From positions 42,535,532 to 42,599,531 of the forward strand of contig NC_091300.1 in the NCBI RefSeq assembly GCF_038502225.1: DNA of 64,000 bases. The letters run 5' to 3'. The translations under genes and the position numbers were made by a program. The notes beneath the pieces were generated by a model. It saw only the letters and a list, made by a program, of their open reading frames with translations, was not told where the DNA came from and did no database searches. Position 1 is the stretch's first letter. Every line of letters begins with the position of its first letter. Shown one piece after another: positions 11,546-23,357 of the stretch. This stretch comes from Cherax quadricarinatus. Taxonomy: Eukaryota; Arthropoda; Malacostraca; Decapoda; Parastacidae.

Positions 11546-11881
11546 AGAGAGGGGGGGGAGCTTTAGGAGTGAGATTACTGCAAGTATTCCAGGAAGCTCA
11601 CAAGCAGTATATCATCTGAACCTTCAACGCGGTCACTTATAACAACACTTTTTAGGATTATCAAGAGTTAGTTCAGGATAATACACACTATATGAGACCA
11701 CTATTGGATAATGCACAATTAGCTTGAAATACTCGTCTTTAAATAACTTGAGAAGAAACAGATAAACATTAGGTAAATACCCGAGAAAAAACACCTGGAA
11801 ATATAAAGGTAGACAGAGTAATCACACAGCCCTGAATAAGACTGACGGAGACATTGCCATAAGTGGCATACAGAACCATGG
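11546..11881. other. Unassigned AT-rich stretch
   Basis: No gene or repeat family recognised. Confidence 0.5.
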
Positions 11882-12720
11882 TGAACTACAAAGGGATCTG
11901 TACAGGCTACAGACCTGGTCCAGCAACCGGCTCCTGGAGTTCAATCCCACCAAGTGCAAAGTCGAGAAGATTGGGTAAGGGCAAAAAAGACCGCAGACGG
12001 AGTACAGTTTAGGAAGCCAGAGACTACAAACCTCACTCAAGGAAAAGGATCTTGGAGTGAGTATAACACCGGGTACATCTTCTGAGGCGCACATCAACCA
12101 AATAACTGCTGCAGCATACGGGCGCCTAGCAAACCTAAGAACAGCATTCCGACATCTCAATACGGAATCGTTCAGGACCCTGTACATCGTGTACATTAGG
12201 GCCATATTGGAGTATGCAGCACCAGTTTGGAACCCTCACCTAGCCAAGCACGTAAGGAAACTAGAGAAAGTGCGAAGGTTTGCAACAAGCCTAGTCCCGG
12301 AGCTAAGGGGTATGTCCTACGAAGAGAGGTTAAGGGAAATCATCCTGACGACACTGGAGGACAGGAGAGATAGGGGGGGCATATGATAACGACATATAAA
12401 ATACTGAAAGAAATCGACATGGTGAACAGAAACAGGATGTTCCAGAGATGGGACACAGCAACAAGGGGTCATAATTGGAAGTTGAAGACTCAGATGAATC
12501 ACAAGGATGTTGCATACGTCCTATTCATCAACATGTATTTTATAGCATATTCAGGAAGTGGAACAGTCTGGGAAGTGATGTAGTGGAGGCAGGTTCCATA
12601 CATAGCTTTAAGAAAAGGTATGATAAAGCTCATGGAGCAGGAAGAGTGACCTAGTAGCGACCAGTGAAGAGGCGGGGCCAGGAGCTGTGACTAACCCTGC
12701 AACCACAACTAGGTGAGTAC
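11882..12720 (+). mobile_element. CR1-like LINE, copy E, 5'-truncated
   Basis: Starts at the equivalent of ORF2 residue about 753 (LQRDLYRLQTWSSNRLLEFNPTKCKV). It runs to the family's 3' end, with GAAGAGGCGGGGCCAGGAGC at 12666 and a tail unit CTAGGTGAGTAC ending at 12720. Stops and a frameshift near 12380 break the frame. This is the pattern of an ordinary truncated insertion. Confidence 0.88.
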
Positions 12721-12770
12721 AGAATGCTATTAACAACGCAACCACAAAAAATCCTAGCAAACAAAATTCC

Positions 12771-13045
12771 AATCAATGCAAATTCTATGCCTTGGGTATC
12801 TGCAGACACGGTATATCTGGAAAAACAGGTGGAACATGCACCTTTGACCATCCCAAAAAATGCCGCATCCACATGACAACAGGAGGGTGCAACTCCTCTT
12901 CCTGCAACTTATTTCACTCGTCAGTCCACGAAAGAAAATGCTACAACGTATACTGCCAAGCATATCTACAGGGAAGAGAGAGACAGACCAGTCTTGCTAT
13001 GGGAAACAAAAGATGGGAGCCATAACCTCTCCAGATAAGGAGAAT
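12771..13045 (+). pseudogene. ORF1 relic with CCCH-type zinc-finger spacing
   Basis: The 77-codon open stretch at 12792-13025 contains CRHGISGKTGGTCTFDHPKK, then CNSSSCNLFH and CYNVYC. The C-C-C-H arrangement resembles the zinc fingers in ORF1 of some LINE families, where ORF1 binds element RNA. The N-terminus and the region after 13025 are not open. Assignment rests on the cysteine/histidine pattern and on the endonuclease that follows. Confidence 0.65.
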
Positions 13046-13289
13046 TTTTAGTGCCAAGAAGGAAAAAAGACTGGCAAGAAATGACAGAAATGTTACACCA
13101 ACTGAAAACACTTCTGGAGCAGAGGAACAGTCATTGGCCTCCACCCCAGAACAACAGATATTAAAGCCAGCAAATAAAAACTCCCCTAATTTCCATCAAT
13201 ATAACGACAATTATCTTTGCAAACATACAGGGTCTAAAGCCGTCAACAAACAACAAATTTCCTTACATCAAGGGACTGCTCACGGAGTC

Positions 13290-16206
13290 AAACGCAATGT
13301 TTGCATCTTTCACATAAAAGATCATTCTGAAAACGAAATATGGATCCCAGGTTATAACCTGTTCAGATACGATAGACTAAACAGGCAACAAGGGGGGTGG
13401 GGTTGGCTTGTATGTCACAGAGTCGCTTATTTACTCAGAACTACTAAACACCTCAAGTGATGTAGTTGAAGTTTTGGCAGTAAAGATTGAAAATCAAAAC
13501 CTTGCCAATGTGGTTGTATACAAGCCTCCGGATGCAACTTCCCAGCAATTCCAGCAACAGCTTTTGAAAACTGACCACTGTCTGGAAAATCTCCCAACTC
13601 CTACCCCAAACACCTTGCTACTGGAAGATTTCAACTTGAGACACCTAAAATGGAGGAGCGTAGCAAATATTAAAGATCACCCCAGGAGGCAGCTCAGATG
13701 AAAATTCACACACACTTGAGCTATTAAATGTCTGGAACAAATTCACTTTAAACCAATAAATATTAGAGCCTACAAGACTAAAAATACGCTGGACCTCATA
13801 ATCACTAACAATGGCGATCTGATTCTTAATATAACCGTATCAAAGACAATACACTCAGATTAAAACATAATAGAGGTACAAACATGTATGCACAGGGCTC
13901 CTGACCGGCAAAATATCATTAGTCATTAGGGTGTCTTCACCAAATTCAACTTCAATAACAAAAACATACAATGGGAACAAGTCAGCCATGTTCAAAATGA
14001 AACAAGCTGGGAATGTATCCTAAACACGGACCCGAACCTTTGCCTTGAAAAAATTAATTCCGTGGCACTTGAGGTCTGCTCAATGCACATTCCATTAAGA
14101 AAAAGAAAGCGAAGATGTAAACTAGAAAGAGAGAGAGACTCCCTATACAGACGAAGGCGAAGAATCACAGCTGCTGAGAGGGGCCAATATATCTGAAATA
14201 CGAAGGGAGGCACTGGTCAGAGAAATAGCAAATATCGAACTTAAGCTTAAGGAATCTTATAGGAGACAAGAATCTCAGGAAGAACTAAAAGCCATAAAGG
14301 AAACTGAAAAAAAAAAATACGTCTTCTCTTACTCTAAATCTAAGGGTAAAACAACATCCAGTACTGGGCCCCTGCTTAGGCGAGATGGGACCTACACAGA
14401 TGACAGCAAAGAAATGAGTGAGATACTTAAGTCACAATACGACTCAGTGTTCAGCGAGCCGTTACCCAGACTAAGGGTCGACAATGTAAATGAACTTTTT
14501 ATGACCGAGACCCAAAATCTGACCATCTCAAAAAACTCTGATATTATCCTAACACCACAAGACGTTGAAAGGGCAATAAATGACATGCCCATGCAATCTG
14601 CCCCAGGCCCAGACTCATGGAACTCCGTGTTCATCAAGAACTGCAAAAAGTCCATCACGTGCCTTCAGCATTCTATGGAGAGGGAGCATGGACACAGGGG
14701 TCATCCCACACTCACTGAAAACAACAGACATAGCTCCACTCTACAAATGTGGCAGTAAAGCAATTGCAAAGAGCTACAGGCCGATAGCACTAACATACCG
14801 TAAAAAAAAATCTTTGGAAGGGTTCTAAGAAGCAAGATCGCCAACCACCTAGATATCCATCAGTTACACAACCCAGGGTAACACGGGTTTTGGGCAGATA
14901 GCTCCTGCCTCTCCCAGCTGCTGGACCACTATGACAAGGTCTTGAACGCTATAGAGGATAAACAAAATGCAGATGTAGTATATGCAGACTTTGCAAAAGC
15001 CTTCGATAAGTGTTACCACGATGTAATAGCGTACAAAATGAGCGATACTGAATAACAGGAAAAGTTGGTAGATAAACCATACCCCCGGCCGGGATTGAAC
15101 CCGCGGTCATAGAGTCTCAAAGTTGGTAGATGGATCTATAACTTCCTAACAAATAGAACACAAAGATTAACAGTAAAGTCTGAGGCAGCTACAGTGAATA
15201 GTTCTGTTCCACGAGGCACAATACTCTCTCCCATACTATTCCTGATCCTCATATCTGACACAGAGATGTAAGCCATAGTTCGGTGTCTTCCTTTGCGGAT
15301 GACACCCGAATTGCCATGACAGTGTCCTCCATCGAAGACACCGCAAGATTCCATGTGGACATCAACCAAAGCTTCAAATGGGCCACTCAAAACAATATCA
15401 AGTACACTGAAGAGAAATTTTAGCTACTCAGGTACGGAAAACTTAAGGAAATTAAATTCTAACCATACAAGAGAGCGAGAAAGTAATGTGAATGACCTGG
15501 GAATGATAATGTCAGAGGATCTCGCCTTCAAAGACCACAACGTATCTACCGCATCTGCTAGGAAAATGATAGGATGGATAATGAGGACCTTCAAAAACTA
15601 GGGACGACAGGCCCATGATGATTCTCTTCAAATCGTTTGTTCTCTCTAGGCTGGAATACTGCTGTACACTATCTGCCCCCTTCAAGACAGGCGAAATTGC
15701 TGACCTGGAGAGTCTATAAAGAACTTTCACAGCACACATGTAAGTACGATAAGGCACCTAAATTACTGGGAATGGTTGAAGCCCCTTGATTTGTATTCCC
15801 TGGAATGCAGGCGAAAGAGATGCATGATAATACACACTTGGAAAATCCTAGAGGAATTGGTGCCAAACTGGCACAAGAAAATCACTCCCTATGAAAGCAA
15901 AAGACTCGGTAGGAGATGCAACATTCCCCCGATGAAAAAGCAGGGGAGCCACGAGTACACAGAGATAACACACTAAGTATCAGGGGTCCAAGACTATTCA
16001 ACTGCATCCCAGTATACATAAGGGGGATTACCAATAGACTCATGGCTGTCTCTAAGAAGGCACTGGACAGGCACCTAAAGTTAGTGCCTGACCTGCCGAG
16101 TTGTGGTTCGTACGTCAGTTTTCATGCTGTCAGCAGTAACAGCCTGGTTGATCAGACCCTGATCCACCACGAGGCCTGGTCTCAGGCTGGGCAGCGGGGG
16201 CGTTGA
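13290..16206 (+). pseudogene. Broken ORF2 of the zinc-finger LINE family
   Basis: Endonuclease: GYNLFRYDRLNRQQGG, VVVYKPPDATSQQFQ and a degraded catalytic loop LLLEDFNLRHLKW, where GDFN is expected. Reverse transcriptase: APGPDSWNSVFIKNCKKS (14600), SYRPIALT (14770), YADFAKAFDKC (14983-15015), VPRGTILSPILFL (15208) and FADDTRIAMT (15293). Against the common PQG, the motif here is PRG. The frame is broken many times, and a SINE fragment interrupts it at 15075-15119. The C-terminus ends HHEAWSQAGQRGR before TGA at 16204. Confidence 0.82.
15063..15131 (-). mobile_element. Very short tRNA-type SINE fragment with target-site duplication
   Basis: About 45 bp (15075-15119) interrupts the reverse transcriptase coding sequence. 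It is flanked by two copies of AAGTTGGTAGAT, at 15063-15074 and 15120-15131. On the minus strand it reads GCGGGTTCAATCCCGGCCGG, which contains a tRNA-type B box (GGTTCAATCCC). The part of the SINE upstream of this and most of its body are absent. Confidence 0.65.
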
Positions 16207-16245
16207 CCCCCGAAACCCGTTCCAGGTATACTCAAGTTAACAAAA

Positions 16246-16722
16246 TGAATACAGATTGAATGAGTTGGATCAGAACGAAAGGAGATAAAAACAAAAAGTA
16301 AACATCAAAATAAGCGAGAGTTCCTCGAGGAAGATTAGTGAGAGAGTGGCAACTGAATGCGACTTCAAAGAAGTATAACTACCAGGACCAGCCAGCAGTG
16401 ACTTACCCGCTTTATGCACCACCACTGATGACGACTACTGAGCCGCCACGCTGCCAGATACGATCATGGGTCAAAGGATAGGGAAAAAATATTTAATCCA
16501 CTCCGTAATTCACTCATAACACAGCTGCAAAGCATATATGTTAAAGTCCATACATCAGTCTCATTAATTATCCACTAATAAAGATTTCGAACACGTGCAT
16601 CTAAACTTTTGTAACACAACTTTTTTCTTTGCTGGATGTTACAGTAGTGACAAGAATTTTTTAAATGTAATTTGCTTATTGAGAGTACTTACTAAATTTT
16701 GCACCATTGATTATTTTCCACA
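16246..16722. other. Unassigned stretch before the 25-bp array
   Basis: AT-rich. No gene or known repeat seen. Confidence 0.5.
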
Positions 16723-17506
16723 GGCTTACGTTATCTGCTGCCTTGCTGGCTTACGTCATCTGCTGCCTTGTTGGCTTACGTTATCTGCTGCCTTGTTGGC
16801 TTACGTTATCTGCTGCCTTGTTGGCTTACGTTATCTGCTGCCTTGCTGGCTTACGTTATCTGCTGCCTTGCTGGCTTACGTTATCTGCTGCCTTGCTGGC
16901 TTACGTTATCTGCTGCCTTGCTGGCTTACGTTATCTGCTGCCTTGCTGGCTTACATTATCTGCTGCCTTGTTGGCTTACGTTATCTGCTGCCTTGCTGGC
17001 TTACGTTATCTGCTTCCTTGCTGGCTTACGTTATCTGCTGCCTTGCTGGCTTGCATTAACTGCTGCCTTGCTGGCTTACGTTATCTGCTGCCTTGCTGGC
17101 TTACGTTATCTGCTGCCTTGCTGGCTTACGTTATCTGCTGCCTTGCTGGCTTACATTATCTGCTGCCTTGCTGGCTTACATTATCTGCTGCCTTGTTGGC
17201 TTACGTTATCTGCTGCCTTGCTGGCTTACGTTATCTGCTGCCTTGCTGGCTTACGTTATCTGCTGCCTTGCTGGCTTGCATTAACTGCTGCCTTGCTGGC
17301 TTACGTTATCTGCTGCCTTGCTGGCTTACGTTATCTGCTGCCTTGCTGGCTTACGTTATCTGCTGCCTTGCTGGCTTACGTTATCTGCTGCCTTGCTGGC
17401 TTACGTTATCTGCTGCCTTGCTGGCTTACGTTATCTGCTGCCTTGCTGGCTTACGTTATCTGCTGCCTTACTGGCTTACGTTATCTGCTGCCTTACTGGC
17501 TTACAT
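16723..17506. repeat. 25-bp minisatellite, left part
   Basis: Unit GGCTTACGTTATCTGCTGCC plus TTGCT, about 31 copies here. Recurrent single-base variants (ACATT for ACGTT, TTGTTGG for TTGCTGG, and TTGCATTAACTGC) mark related units. All plus-strand frames are open because the unit has no stop in any of them; a 25-bp period gives 25-residue peptide repeats that are artefacts. Confidence 0.97.
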
Positions 17507-17716
17507 TATAAGAACATAAGAACATAAGAACGAAGGAACACTGCAGAAGGCCTACTGGCCCATGCGAGGCAGGTCCAAGTCTCCTACCGGCTTAAGCCAA
17601 TGCACCCAACCTAGACAGGTCAGGTCACATTGACTTAAGGGAGGAACACGGCAACCGACCTGTTAGCACAAGCTATCAGGTCTAACTCACACCCACCCAC
17701 ATCTACTCATGTATTT
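17507..17716 (-). mobile_element. LINE 3' fragment inside the 25-bp array
   Basis: Begins with an (AAGAACAT)n tail (the minus-strand 3' end, read as ATGTTCTT repeats). It then matches the fragment at 63690-64000: GGCCTACTGGCCCATGCGAG, CTAACTCACACCCACCCACA and CTCATGTATTTAT. It is a 5'-truncated insertion. The array resumes at the same unit position on the right, with TTAT shared at both edges. Confidence 0.85.
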
Positions 17717-18200
17717 ATCTGCTGCCTTGCTGGCTTGCATTAACTGCTGCCTTGCTGGCTTACGTTATCTGCTGCCTTGCTGGCTTACGTTATCTGCTGC
17801 CTTGCTGGCTTACGTTATCTGCTGCCTTGCTGGCTTACGTTATCTGCTGCCTTGCTGGCTTACGTTATCTGCTGCCTTGCTGGCTTACATTATCTGCTGC
17901 CTTGCTGGCTTACATTATCTGCTGCCTTGCTGGCTTACATTATCTGCTGCCTTGCTGGCTTACATTATCTGCTGCCTTGCTGGCTTACATTATCTGCTGC
18001 CTTGCTGGCTTACATTATCTGCTGTCTTGCTGGCTTACGTTATCTGCTGCCTTGCTGGCTTACGTTATCTGCTGCCTTGCTGGCTTACGTTATCTGCTGC
18101 CTTGCTGGCTTACGTTATCTGCTGCCTTGCTGCCTCACGTTATCTGCTGCCTTGCTGGCTTACGTTATCTGCTGCCTTGCTGGCTTACGTTATTTGCTGC
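17717..18200. repeat. 25-bp minisatellite, right part
   Basis: About 19 further units of the same sequence and strand as 16723-17506, with ACATT variants clustered at 17885-18010. The last units decay near 18190-18235. Confidence 0.96.
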
Positions 18201-18240
18201 AAACCTGCGTTAGATAACGCAAGGCAGTAACTGCGTTAAT

Positions 18241-18360
18241 TTAATGAACACTTCGAGCTAAACCTACCTCTCCCTCTCTCTTCTCCCTTCCTTCTTTCCA
18301 CTCACTCTCTCCTTCCTTCCTTCCTTCCTTCCACTCACTCTTCCTCCCTCCCTCCCTGTG
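18241..18360. repeat. Pyrimidine-rich simple repeat (TTCC, CTCT)
   Basis: Runs of CTTCCTTCC and CTCTCTC on the plus strand. Low complexity. Confidence 0.8.
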
Positions 18361-18362
18361 TT

Positions 18363-19130
18363 CACCGCCTCTTATACATCATCGACCGACATTGCTGTTT
18401 CTGGTATCTAGAGCCCCATCGTATCCTCTTAAAACTATGTATTGAATCTACCTATATCACTTCCACTTCATTTCACTTTCCCACTATGAGATTCAAAGAG
18501 AGATTCTTAGCATTTCTGTGACTCATCTGTGTTTTAAACTTACATCGATGTCTTTTTGTACCTCGTCCTCTGATGGAGCAGATAAGGATAGCTGCCAAGA
18601 AGCAGTTATCCTTATCTGCTCCATCAATTACTCTGAGTAATCGTATACTCATTAGGTCTCCTCCCTTGTTTATTTCATTTAGTCTCTTCATAATGCGCAC
18701 CTCTTAACTTTGGGACTAATCTATTTGTAAGCCTTTGCACTTTTTCAACCTTATGAGCATCATAAGCTTGAAAAAATGCACCGGCATGGAGCCATCAGGA
18801 GATGACTTCATGCTGGTGCTGCATATTTCAAGAAGGTCCTGACGTACGTTGTGTACAGTGCCTTTAAAGATTCTTTGTTGAAATTCCTAAAAGCCATTCC
18901 GAGATTTGCTAGCCTCTCCCAGGCTGCCTAGGTCAGACAATTCATGTGTTCTTTTGGCAGTATATTGTGTGTGATGTAAAGACATATGCACAGTTGAACT
19001 CTGTGTATCATCATAGCTCTTCAGTCATTCGATGGGACGTTTACTCCTAGATCCTTTTATTTCTTCAATACCTGTAGTTTCTAGCCTCCCAGTTTTATTC
19101 CGTTTCTGGTCTCCTGAACCTGCACAGGAC
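18363..19130 (-). mobile_element. Degraded CR1-like LINE 3' fragment
   Basis: The minus strand reads, in pieces, NKESLKALYTTYVRT, VKKLEKVQRLTNRLVPKLRG and RLNEINKGGDLMSIRLLRVID, then RCKFKTQMSHRN. These align with the ORF2 C-terminus of this superfamily, but the spacing and sequence differ from copies A-E, so it is a related, older family. Several frameshifts. An extra inverted repeat sits at 18571-18626. Confidence 0.7.
18571..18626. repeat. Near-perfect 25-bp hairpin within the LINE fragment
   Basis: TGATGGAGCAGATAAGGATA at 18571-18590 is the exact reverse complement of 18607-18626. After one G-T mismatch the pairing continues with CTGC/GCAG, leaving a 6-nt loop. Confidence 0.9.
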
Positions 19131-21216
19131 GATGCCGAGGAAAGGGAATCTTACCTCTTTTTCGAGCTCCAAAATAAATTTTATAGATGACTCGAATGTG
19201 TTGATTTTATTGAGGAAGGCCTTTAATATCCACGCCCTCGGAACTCGAAAGAGACGAAAGACCCCCATTCCTCGACGTCCTCCTGTGAATGTATCTCGAC
19301 AGCCACAGCTTTCCTTGAGCAAGTCGATCGTATACACGTCGATTCACACCTTGACACTTACACCAAAAGAAGCGTCATAACTGGTTTCTTCTCTTCTTCA
19401 GAGCTATTACCATCTCCAGCCCTTGTTTCCTTAAAGAGGAGTGTGTCTATATAGCACAGGCGTTCGCTTGTCTTCAGTTTACCCACTTTCACATGGGATT
19501 GCAGGCTCAAGGCTCAAGCCATGCTCACAAAACACCCATGGAACCTTCCGCCAAGCAGTTCTTAGTGCTCCCTCGAGAGGATATTGCTAGATACACCAAC
19601 CAGGTGCTCAAAGGAGCATCAAGAGTATATCTACACTGGTTACATCTTCCATTAAATACATCACTAAGAGCAGTCCTACACCCCTGCAGCAACAGGCTCT
19701 ACACCATGCCTTGCCGACATTTTACTCAGAGAGAAGATAGACTGAAGTTTGTCTATCTGCCTGAGTCAACACAAGTGCGCCTGCAAGAGGGACGACGTAA
19801 GCAACGCCTGTGTCCTACACAAGAACCCCAAGTAACACTCGAAGAATTGGACAGAGGCACAGCCACTCACACTGTAGCCGACACCGTGGAGCAAAAAACT
19901 GGAAGCTAAAACATATCTATAACACTACCACATATGATACTCTATCATAAGGTCACCTCACAAGGGACCTCTTGGCTACCTCACGTCATCTCCAGCCTCA
20001 GTCATTAAGTTGAGATGGCATTGTTCACAACCTTGTGTGTTGGAAATGATCAAGGTCCTAGAACCCAAATGTTTTCTAAAGAATCATATCCTAGTGTTTA
20101 CTCACGTCTCTTCACCACTGTCACCTTCTCTTTACAATCTTCCCTATTACCTTGGAGAAAATGGAAGTTGGTGATACCAGCTTGTACTTAAGTACCCTTT
20201 GTCTCTTGTCTTCTCAAATATAAGAATCGTTAACCAATTTCCAGTTATCCAGTAGTTGTCACGTCTTGAACCCCTTGGAAGATGTTTGTTATATCCTCAT
20301 ATAGTAGTTACGCACTTTCCCCTCAAAGTTATTATTTAGGCTTGGGATCATTAAGAGTCATTAAGACTAAGCTTAATTCATCTCGGCACTAAACGTAAGT
20401 TTAATTCATAAAACAATACATTAAAGTGAACTACATATACACGTAGATATACACCTGTGTATATGCTCAGTCATAAGAAGTTACTTGATTAAATTTAAAA
20501 ACTTATTGAACCCCACGTTGGTTATTAAAGCTGCAGTTCACCCAGACAATATAGTCATGATTAATTCCACAAAACATGTATTAAATTAAACTTCGTATAT
20601 ACACAGATCTGTATACACCTCTCGGTGTCTGTACCCAGATAAAAAAAAAATTACCTGTTACATTAACTGTCAAGTTACCTGGAAACACGTCCTGTCAAAG
20701 TATCAAACAATATTCCGGCCTCCGCTACGTCAAGACGAAGAGCGGATTAGTTCTGTCAATTTCTCCTGTCAATATTACGCCCAGAATAATTATATGTCCG
20801 ACTAATTAACACATGCATTTTGAAATTACCTCGGAATTTCATTGGCAAACCTACTGAAATAGATCATATTGGCAGATCTTTGTTGGTTCCACATGAAGAG
20901 AAACCAGATGGGGCGTAACACTGTAACGTTAATGTTTGATTGGAAAGGGGAGGGATGGGTGAGGTTTAATTACTAACCCCCAACTACAGGCAAATCCCCA
21001 CCCGTACCCCACCCTATACAGAGTCTGTCAGGGAGGGACATAGCACACGTGGTTTACAACACCTAGCTGCCTTAACAGGCGAGTTCAGATATTAGCAGTT
21101 AAACAGATACACGCACTTCAGTCACAGGTCAGATTGAAGGTTTTGACCTAGCGGCTTGTCAGGTCAGTTATCGTTCAGCTGGAGAGCTAGTCAGCTGTTT
21201 GGGAGGTTCTCCTTAT
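19131..21216. other. Unassigned stretch, no confident gene
   Basis: An open stretch of 138 codons at 19493-19909 (plus) resembles nothing I know and has no visible domain, signal or partner. Two diverged copies of a ~180-bp block, sharing TTAATTC.....ACA and TATACACCT, lie at about 20397-20480 and 20560-20640. Otherwise AT-rich unique sequence. Confidence 0.45.
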
Positions 21217-21240
21217 GTACACACACACACACACACACGC
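21217..21240. repeat. Short (CA)n microsatellite
   Basis: About ten CA units. Confidence 0.9.
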
Positions 21241-22568
21241 CCCAATCTTCTATTTACCCGGGAAACACACCATGCACTGCTTGCAAACACTAACCTGCTA
21301 CATATGGAGGGCGTTTCCATGTTCATTTGCAAATAATCCAATGAAGTTGGTTTCTAAGAAGTCAAAACATAGTAGAAAAACGCCTAGCTACACCCATGCC
21401 ACCGATCACAAGAGCAGACTGACTTTCCTGCACCACCGACACTCTCATGCCATCTGGCGGACGCCGGGTGAGTTACACCAGGCACATGGGCCCACTGCTC
21501 CCTTATTTTACTATAAACACACAAGTCCCGGCAAGTCTCGTACTGAACACTCCCTATCACTAATTAAATGTTATTGACAAGAACAAATGAGGGCAATTTG
21601 TTATATTTAGAAGCCTTATGTGATCGATAAGAAGCTAAGCATTTTCCCTCTGGAGTGTACACCTTCTAGAAATTGTTCGCAGTTGTTCCTCTTCGCACAC
21701 TTTAGCTCACCATAGAAAATATGATATAATTGCTCGAGAGAAAACGGAGATTTTTTGTACATGGTTAACTAAGAAATTTGTCTGAAGTTTGTATGTCACT
21801 GTGTAATCAAGAAGATTTGTTAAGAGATATTTCCTCGGCAAATGAATTAATAGCTTTTTTCAAAACTGTCTTTACTTGCAATCACTGGATTTAGATTTTA
21901 GCACCCAAATGTCAAGTTTATTTTGCATCCTATATCCAATCTGTGGACGTCGAACAAGATCATACAGATATACAAAAAACCTTGGAACTTAGACTCAAAA
22001 GGGTTAATATGAGTGCATCTACATTTATATATACATATTATCTTATGTTAAAAGCAAATCTAGGATATTTTCTGAATATATCTTATATCACGTAGGTTAT
22101 TATATTGTACATCTCTATATTCCTCAATAAGCACAGTGATCATAAGACTGATCACATATTTTCTATTCAGTTTAATTACTTGTAACAAAGCTTAAGTCTA
22201 ACTACTACATCAGTCAGTCAGTCTGGTTATACTACAAGTTTAGTCAACATGCGTGTCTACGTCCATATTACCATAGTGGGTAATACATATCAGACTTTCA
22301 ACTGTATTCCTAAAGCACTGTTTCATTATTTGCTTTTCTTCCAATATTATTCCTAATGCTAACTAGAGATATTCCCTAATTATATTCTCTATTTCCCTTC
22401 TTTAAGTAATTTATCAATGTTATCATGTAGGAGTAATTCAGTGTGTGATGGAATCAAAAGAATTGTACATAAATTCCCTTTTCTCTGATTTTTTGTTTAA
22501 ATCAGAATAAATATGTTGACAGTCTTTATGAGTTATAATAAAAAAAATATATATAACCATAATTTTTA
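21241..22568. other. Unassigned AT-rich stretch
   Basis: No gene or repeat family seen. Confidence 0.5.
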
Positions 22569-23100
22569 AAAGGATGGTCCGGTAAGCCAGCGAAAGGCCT
22601 TTGTCAGATGACCAAAAGCTTCAGCTGTGGGTAATCATGTGAGTAAGATCTTCGTCAGGAAACACATGTCCTGTTTCCTGGCAAGCATCATACCTGTCTG
22701 TAAAAAATTACCTGATCATGGCAAGGCCAGTAATAATATAAATCGTTTAGAACTAAATTTAAAGAGTACCAAATAAAGCTGAAGAAAAGGAAGAAAGAGA
22801 TTATATGGACAATGACGCAGATGTACTAAGAAGAGTTAGATACAAAAGTGTTGCGCTGACAATGCTGAAGAAAACGACACAGGTATAAAACAGGATTTAT
22901 TGAGACAGTGTTTGGTTGCGTATAATCCCTACACAGAGCGATGTTATTGTCACAGTTGCGCTTACCTGGTTGGCTGGTAAGGTCTGTCAGGAACCAGGAC
23001 AAGTGTTTCCTGATGGTGGTCTTAGTCATATGATGACCCACAGCTGGAGCTTTTCATCATCTGACCGAGGCCTTCCCCTGGCTTACCGGTCCACCCCTTT
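22569..23100. mobile_element. Fold-back element with ~125-bp inverted arms
   Basis: The left arm (22569-22695) and right arm (about 22970-23100) are imperfect reverse complements. Shared blocks are GGTCCGGTAAGCCAG against CTGGCTTACCGGTCC, AGGCC..TGTCAGATGA, AGCT.CAGCTGTGGGT, and CAGGAAACAC.TGTCCTG. The 270-bp centre has no coding potential. It could fold into one long hairpin. Non-autonomous; the mobilising enzyme is unknown. Confidence 0.75.
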
Positions 23101-23310
23101 AGAAAATATGGTTATAATTATAGCTGTTTTTGTGTTTATTTTTATAAGCTTTCCTGTACCTGTGTCGTTTGTTCACAGCTGACAGACGTCGTTACTGTAA
23201 CACTGTAACATACATGCAAACAGTTGCTATATATCGAGTTTTAAGTTTTAAAATCTGCGTTATCTTCAGTGTCATTATATAAACATTACATTCCATTTTA
23301 ACCAGTTTAT

Positions 23311-23357
23311 CTTGTGTTGTTGCTGTTGTTGTTGTTGTTGTTGCTGTTGTTGTTGTC
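23311..23357. repeat. (TTG)n microsatellite
   Basis: About 15 TTG/CTG triplets. Confidence 0.9.

Larger units (their letters stand above)
12721..16245 (+). mobile_element. LINE of a different CR1-like family with zinc-finger ORF1
   Basis: It starts directly after the tail of copy E. The order is a cysteine/histidine-rich ORF1 (12771-13045), endonuclease (13290-13700), reverse transcriptase (14390-15720) and C-terminal region (15760-16206). The 3' end, with CGGGGGCGTTGACCCCCGAA near 16195 and CCAGGTATACTCAAGTT, recurs on the minus strand at 25525-25600. It is an old copy with many frame breaks. Confidence 0.82.

Noticed and set aside
16707..18230. Hydrophobic repeat protein (LLAYVICCLAGLRYLLPCW), membrane-like
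   Set aside because: The 25-bp period cycles through all three frames, each giving the same peptide. It is a minisatellite.
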